This document shows positions 22,156 through 26,132 of a stretch of DNA of 26,132 nt, piece by piece; the first letter of the stretch is position 1; each line of letters opens with the position of its first letter. Made by a program: the position numbers and the translations under genes. This stretch comes from JAWOJF01 sp046481785. GTDB lineage: Bacteria; Bacteroidota; Ignavibacteria; Ignavibacteriales; Ignavibacteriaceae. A model generated the notes under the pieces. It was not told where the DNA came from. It searched no databases and saw nothing but the letters and a program-made list of their open reading frames with translations. The stretch is taken from positions 1 to 26,132 of the forward strand of contig JAWOJF010000260.1 in the NCBI GenBank assembly GCA_046481785.1. Direction: 5' to 3'.

Positions 22156-25100
22156 GTGAAAAGTATCCTCTTAACTTTTCTATTATTTTTTATTGCGGCA
22201 GAAAATCATTTTCCTCAAAAGGAGATTACCGGGATACCGCCTATCCGTAATTTCAGTCCTAAAGAATACCAGTCTGCTCCGGATAACTGGTCGTGTATTC
22301 AGGATAAACGCGGTATAATGTATTTTGCCAATGGAAGCGGTGTGCTTGAATATGATGGTGCCAGATGGAATATTATTCAAATCAACGGAAACAGACCTGC
22401 CCGATCCCTGGCTGTTGATGCTTCCGGCAGAGTTTATGTCGGGAGTGTAAATGATTTTGGTTACCTGGATGTTAATGTGTCCGGAGAGAAAAGTTTTTTT
22501 TCACTCCGTTCGCTTCTTCCGGATACAACAATAACATTCCAGGAAGTCTGGAAAACTTATATCCTGCAGAATGAAGTTATCTTTCATACCGATAATATAA
22601 TTTATAGATACAGAAATGGCAGTATAACAGCTATTCCTGTTACTACATTGCAGGACTATTCTTTTGTTCTTGATGACAGGTTATTCGTATATCAATCGGG
22701 CATAGGATTAAGCGAAATAGTGGATAATGCTGTTACTGTTCTCCCCGGCGGGAATTTTTACAGGGATAAAAGAATCAGGGCAATGCTTAAATATAATAAG
22801 GACTTACTGCTGATCGGAACAGAAAATGGATTATATTTTTACGATGGAAAAAAATCCCACAGTTTTGCTTCTGAAGCAGATGATGTATTCCTTCGCGGAA
22901 GAATATTCTCAGGTGTAAAACTCGGCAGTGATCATTATGTATTTAATACAACCGGAGCCGGAGTTGTTCTTATTGATAAATATGGGAAACTGCTCTATCA
23001 TATCCGAAAACAAAACGGACTGCTAAGCGATATGGCTTTTACTGTATGTACAGATAATGAACAGGGTGTATGGGTTGCGCAAATGGGTGGTATAAGCCGT
23101 ATCGATTTCAACAGCCCAATTACATTTGCTGATAGCCATTCCGGATTTGATATTTCAATTATGTCACTTGTCCGCTATAATAATAAATTGATATTTGGTG
23201 CAGAAAATGGCATTTATGAAACCATATATTCTTCTGACAGAAAGGATTTTACTTTACAGTTAAAAGCTTTGCCGGCCTTAGATATACAGGGCATGTATTC
23301 TTTTGAAGATGGTATTATTGCCGGCTGCGGAGAAGGCACATTTTTCTATCACAATGGTACTGTACAAAAAATATCACCGGCTTATTCAATTTCGTTCCAA
23401 CGTTCCGCCATAAATCCTAAACTGTTTTATGGTGCAGATTACAGTATCCAGCTGCTGTATTACCATAACAAACAATGGATTGACAAAGGTATAATTCCGG
23501 GCATTAAAGAAAGTATAGACTTATGTGTAGAAAATAAGGATGGAAGTTTATGGTTATTCACGCATTATGACGGAATAATTCATGTAAGCAATCATTTCCA
23601 TACATTTGATTCATCAAAAAAACCGGTTATAACCCGTTATGGTTTAGACGAGGGTTTGCCTTCACTCAACTATAATTCTCCTGTTATGTTGAGAGGAAGA
23701 TTATTCTTTAGTACGATTAAAGGCCTTTATTCCTTTGATTCTTTGAAGCAACATTTTTTTTACGATTCACTTTTTCATTCTTCATTTTCTCCCCGGCTTC
23801 CGGCAATTAAAATGTCAATGTTTGAAGGAAAAAATGGAGATATATATAGTCTGGGCTTGTCACAAAGATGGAAAACAAATATCCTGTATTATCGGCGAAC
23901 TCCGGAAGGTACTTACAAATCTTTTCCAACATCAGCCGGGCTTATTAAAGAAATGAATATTACTCCGCTTCTTCATGAATCTTCAGTTTCCTGGTTTACT
24001 ACCGGTAACCGGCTGATAAGGTTTGACAGGGACAGAGATATACGAACTCCGGTGCCGTTTGAAACACGTATCAGTAAAGCAGTTTTAATTGAAAATGATT
24101 CTGTAATTTACTTCGGATATCCTTTGAGAAGCGATTCTGTGCGCGAAATAGATTTTTCCTTCAATGCCATCAGGTTTGAATTTTCCGGAATGAGTTACGC
24201 GGGGGAAGAAAACGAATTTCAATATATTCTGGAAGGGATAGATAATTCCTGGTCTCAATGGACAACAGAAAAGTACAAAGAATATTCTTTGCTGCCGCAG
24301 GGCAATTATCGTTTCAGAGTGCGAGCTAAGAACGTATACGGTAAAACAGGGGATGAAGCTTCGTTTGCATTTACAGTCATGCCCCCATGGTGGGGAACCT
24401 GGTGGTTCAGGGGTTTTATAATAATTTTATTTCTTATTATTGGTCCACTAATTTATTATCGCAGGGTATCCGGCTTACAAAAAGATAAGAAGAAACAGCA
24501 GGATTTTTCCATGAGATTGATAAATATGCAGGAACAGGAGCGGAAACGGATTTCATCGGAATTACATGATTCTATCGGTCAAAATTTATTAATCATTAAA
24601 AACATGCTCGAGGTAAGCGCTGAAAGTTCACTTAGTAAAGATGAGTTGAATACTCAGTTAAAAGAGCTATCCAATATTGCCTCCTTATCAATTGAAGAGA
24701 CAAGAAATATTGCCAGTAATCTTCATCCATATCAGTTAAACCGGATGGGATTAACAAAAGCATTTAATGCTATGATGCGTAATCTTGAAGCATCAACAAA
24801 ACTTAAGATTACCTGTTTTTTAGATGATGTACAGGGAATATTTAATAAAGAGACTGAGGCACACATATACCGGATAGTGCAGGAATCTGTGAACAATGTT
24901 TTAAAACATTCAGGCGCTTCTTCCCTGAATTTTCTTATGAAAAAAAATTCAAATGAAATCAGGATACTCATTTCAGATAATGGAAGGGGATTTGATATTA
25001 AAGAAGTTGAATCAAAAGATACATCATTGGTGGGCGGATTAGGATTATTCGGACTAAAAGAGCGCGCAAGAATTATCGGTGGAACGCTGGTTATATTTTC

Positions 25101-25158
25101 TGAAATCGGAAAAGGGACAGATATAGAATTGATTATTCCACCTGGAAAGGAAATATAA
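22156..25158 (+). CDS. Membrane histidine kinase with periplasmic propeller and Y_Y_Y domain
   Basis: A sensor kinase that reads an external signal. The 1000-aa protein has a signal peptide (1-20), a long periplasmic beta-propeller (about 40-650; Reg_prop-like repeats such as GLLSDMAFTVCTDNEQGVWV and SIDLCVENKDGSLWLF), a Y_Y_Y domain (about 665-738; FQYILEGIDNSW, YSLLPQGNYRFRVRAKN), one membrane helix (about 750-768), a HisKA_3 dimerisation domain (EQERKRISSELHDSIGQNL with H804) and a NarL-type ATPase domain (QESVNNVLKHS, SDNGRGFD, GLGLFGLKERA). Unlike Bacteroides hybrid systems, the regulator is a separate gene, overlapping by one base (TAATG), with GGAAAGGA as its ribosome site. The start is GTG, the only one giving the full signal peptide; no Shine-Dalgarno sequence or clear promoter was seen. 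Confidence 0.93.
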   Translation: MKSILLTFLLFFIAAENHFPQKEITGIPPIRNFSPKEYQSAPDNWSCIQDKRGIMYFANGSGVLEYDGARWNIIQINGNRPARSLAVDASGRVYVGSVNDFGYLDVNVSGEKSFFSLRSLLPDTTITFQEVWKTYILQNEVIFHTDNIIYRYRNGSITAIPVTTLQDYSFVLDDRLFVYQSGIGLSEIVDNAVTVLPGGNFYRDKRIRAMLKYNKDLLLIGTENGLYFYDGKKSHSFASEADDVFLRGRIFSGVKLGSDHYVFNTTGAGVVLIDKYGKLLYHIRKQNGLLSDMAFTVCTDNEQGVWVAQMGGISRIDFNSPITFADSHSGFDISIMSLVRYNNKLIFGAENGIYETIYSSDRKDFTLQLKALPALDIQGMYSFEDGIIAGCGEGTFFYHNGTVQKISPAYSISFQRSAINPKLFYGADYSIQLLYYHNKQWIDKGIIPGIKESIDLCVENKDGSLWLFTHYDGIIHVSNHFHTFDSSKKPVITRYGLDEGLPSLNYNSPVMLRGRLFFSTIKGLYSFDSLKQHFFYDSLFHSSFSPRLPAIKMSMFEGKNGDIYSLGLSQRWKTNILYYRRTPEGTYKSFPTSAGLIKEMNITPLLHESSVSWFTTGNRLIRFDRDRDIRTPVPFETRISKAVLIENDSVIYFGYPLRSDSVREIDFSFNAIRFEFSGMSYAGEENEFQYILEGIDNSWSQWTTEKYKEYSLLPQGNYRFRVRAKNVYGKTGDEASFAFTVMPPWWGTWWFRGFIIILFLIIGPLIYYRRVSGLQKDKKKQQDFSMRLINMQEQERKRISSELHDSIGQNLLIIKNMLEVSAESSLSKDELNTQLKELSNIASLSIEETRNIASNLHPYQLNRMGLTKAFNAMMRNLEASTKLKITCFLDDVQGIFNKETEAHIYRIVQESVNNVLKHSGASSLNFLMKKNSNEIRILISDNGRGFDIKEVESKDTSLVGGLGLFGLKERARIIGGTLVIFSEIGKGTDIELIIPPGKEI

Positions 25159-25820
25159 TGTCTGCTGCTAATAAAAGAATAAGCGTTGTTATTGCTGATG
25201 ATCATCCTATTTTCAGAAAAGGTTTAATTACAATTCTTCAAAATAACAATGACTTTGAAATTATATGTGAAACCGATAATGGGAATGATGCAGCTGAATT
25301 GATTGAAAAATATAATCCTGATGCCGCAGTGCTTGACATTGATATGCCGGGGAAAAGCGGGGTAGAAGTAGCTGAAACACTGCGGGGTAAGAATTTAACA
25401 ACAGCAGTTATTTTTTTAACTATGTTCAAGGAGAAAGATCTCTTTGATGAGGCAATGGAGCTGGGAGTTAAGGGATATGTTTTAAAAGACAGCGCTCTTA
25501 CAGAAATTACAGACTGCATCCGTGCAGCAGCTAAAGGTGAGTTTTATATTAGCCCGGCTCTGTCAACATTCGTTGTTCAGCGCAGCGCAGAAATAAAGCA
25601 GTTTAAAATAAACAATCCCTCGATTGGAAAATTAACCCCGTCCGAACTAACCATTCTAAAACTTATTGCGCAGCATAAAACCAGCAAAGAAATTGCGGGA
25701 AACCTTAACATCTCTGTTAGAACCGTTGAGCATCATCGTGCAAATATTGCTGAAAAGCTGGACCTCAAGGGGAGCCAGGCACTCCTTAAATTTGCACTTG
25801 AAAATAAATCAATGCTGTAA
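25158..25820 (+). CDS. NarL/FixJ-type response regulator with LuxR HTH
   Basis: A transcription factor partnered with the propeller kinase just upstream. The 220-aa protein has a receiver (about 7-125) with acidic pair D14/D15, phospho-acceptor D60 in VLDIDMPGKSG, T88 and K110 (YVLKDS). The LuxR-type helix-turn-helix is at 156-216: LTPSELTILKLIAQHKTSKE, then IAGNLNISVRTVEHHRANI. All switch residues are kept. Coupled translation with the kinase (TAATG) supports a one-to-one pair. No targets are evident; the only promoter nearby with a known partner is its own operon. Confidence 0.95.
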   Translation: MSAANKRISVVIADDHPIFRKGLITILQNNNDFEIICETDNGNDAAELIEKYNPDAAVLDIDMPGKSGVEVAETLRGKNLTTAVIFLTMFKEKDLFDEAMELGVKGYVLKDSALTEITDCIRAAAKGEFYISPALSTFVVQRSAEIKQFKINNPSIGKLTPSELTILKLIAQHKTSKEIAGNLNISVRTVEHHRANIAEKLDLKGSQALLKFALENKSML

Positions 25821-25900
25821 AATTATGAGCCGTTATAGCGGTTAGGTTAAATGATAACAAATACTATCTTCACTCAATCCAAACTCCTCTAATCTCTCTC
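25821..25900. other. Short spacer between regulator gene and hexamer array
   Basis: No open frame. A weak dyad ccgttatagcgg (25830-25841) has no T-run and is not convincing as a terminator. The rest is plain AT-rich sequence leading into a TC-rich edge of the array. Confidence 0.4.
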
Positions 25901-26122
25901 TTGAACTTGCACTTGCTCATGCTCATGCACTTGCTCATGCTCATGCACTTGCTCATGCTCTTGCTCATGCACTTGCTCTTGCTCATGCACTTGCTCATGC
26001 ACTTGCTCATGCACTTGCACTTGCTCATGCACTTGCTCATGCACTTGCTCATGCACTTGCACTTGCTCATGCTCATGCACTTGCTCATGCACTTGCTCAT
26101 GCACTTGCTCTTGAACTTGCTC
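25901..26122. repeat. Degenerate hexamer tandem array, 37 units
   Basis: The 222 bp parse with no slip into 37 consecutive 6-mers of form WTGCWC: ttgctc (16), atgcac (12), atgctc (4), ttgcac (3), plus ttgaac (2) as unit 1 and as unit 36. Variation within the four main types is only T/A at positions 1 and 5. There is higher-order structure: a seven-unit block (ttgctc-atgcac three times, then ttgcac) is repeated exactly at 25979-26020 and 26021-26062. Five reading frames stay open through it because the unit lacks stops, so the apparent peptides (EQVH-, MSKC-, LAHA-type) are not evidence of a gene. The end at 26132 may be a contig edge. Confidence 0.92.
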
Positions 26123-26132
26123 TTTGCTTTAG

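Noticed and set aside
24732..25205. 157-aa open frame antisense to the kinase/regulator junction
   Set aside because: It overlaps the conserved ATPase domain and the regulator start on the other strand and has no family resemblance.
25870..26104. Two minus-strand frames in the hexamer array encoding MSKC-rich and HEQV-rich peptides
   Set aside because: A 6-bp repeat lacking stop trinucleotides is open in most frames, there is no ribosome site or recognisable domain, and both simply follow the repeat. Recorded as a repeat, not as genes.

Overview
The window looks like a piece of an AT-rich genome from the Bacteroidota / Chlorobiota / Ignavibacteriota side of the tree. Ignavibacteria is my best guess, but this is inference. 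The clues are: two clean matches to the promoter type of that superphylum (TTG-about 20 nt-TAnnTTTG, at 7009-7040 and 21402-21432); a GTP-type PEP carboxykinase; a beta-propeller/Y_Y_Y sensor kinase; a DUF2911 protein; many signal peptides; and dispersed palindromes between genes. There is no phage, plasmid, transposase, CRISPR array, rRNA or tRNA.

Layout. 1-658 has no gene but is packed with inverted repeats. 659-2862 (minus) is a tight pair, branched-chain aminotransferase then secreted alkaline phosphatase. The leader region of this pair (3005-3117) carries what looks like a short structured RNA with its own promoter and terminator. 3277-5802 (plus) is a UspA-type stress protein followed 9 bp later by a CPA2 cation/proton antiporter fused to a PTS EIIA domain. 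5870-6643 (minus) is a lone MlaE-type permease. 7132-8955 (plus) is PEP carboxykinase, with a promoter and two 3' hairpins. 9443-12832 (plus) is a large cytoplasmic multi-PAS hybrid histidine kinase. 12840-19794 (minus) holds a secreted pullulanase-like GH13 enzyme, two uncharacterised proteins (one with seven membrane segments), a small lipoprotein, class II fumarase and a secreted M14 carboxypeptidase. 19927-20340 (plus) is a small TerB-like protein. 20373-21313 (minus) is an acetyltransferase/peptide deformylase pair. 21475-22029 (plus) is a DUF2911 protein. 22156-25820 (plus) is a propeller histidine kinase with its LuxR-type regulator. The window ends in a 222-bp array of degenerate hexamers.

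How the genes fit together. Central carbon metabolism (fumarase, PEP carboxykinase, branched-chain aminotransferase) sits beside polymer and peptide breakdown (pullulanase, M14 peptidase, alkaline phosphatase), ion homeostasis and two signalling systems, as expected of a heterotroph using polysaccharides and peptides. Most of this is ordinary chromosome. The unusual material is in the non-coding DNA: the candidate C-rich-loop RNA upstream of the aminotransferase, two alternating palindrome families at the left end, a third palindrome family upstream of fumarase, nested palindromes after the PEP carboxykinase gene, and the hexamer array at the right end. Repeats at both edges are compatible with a contig that broke at repeats.
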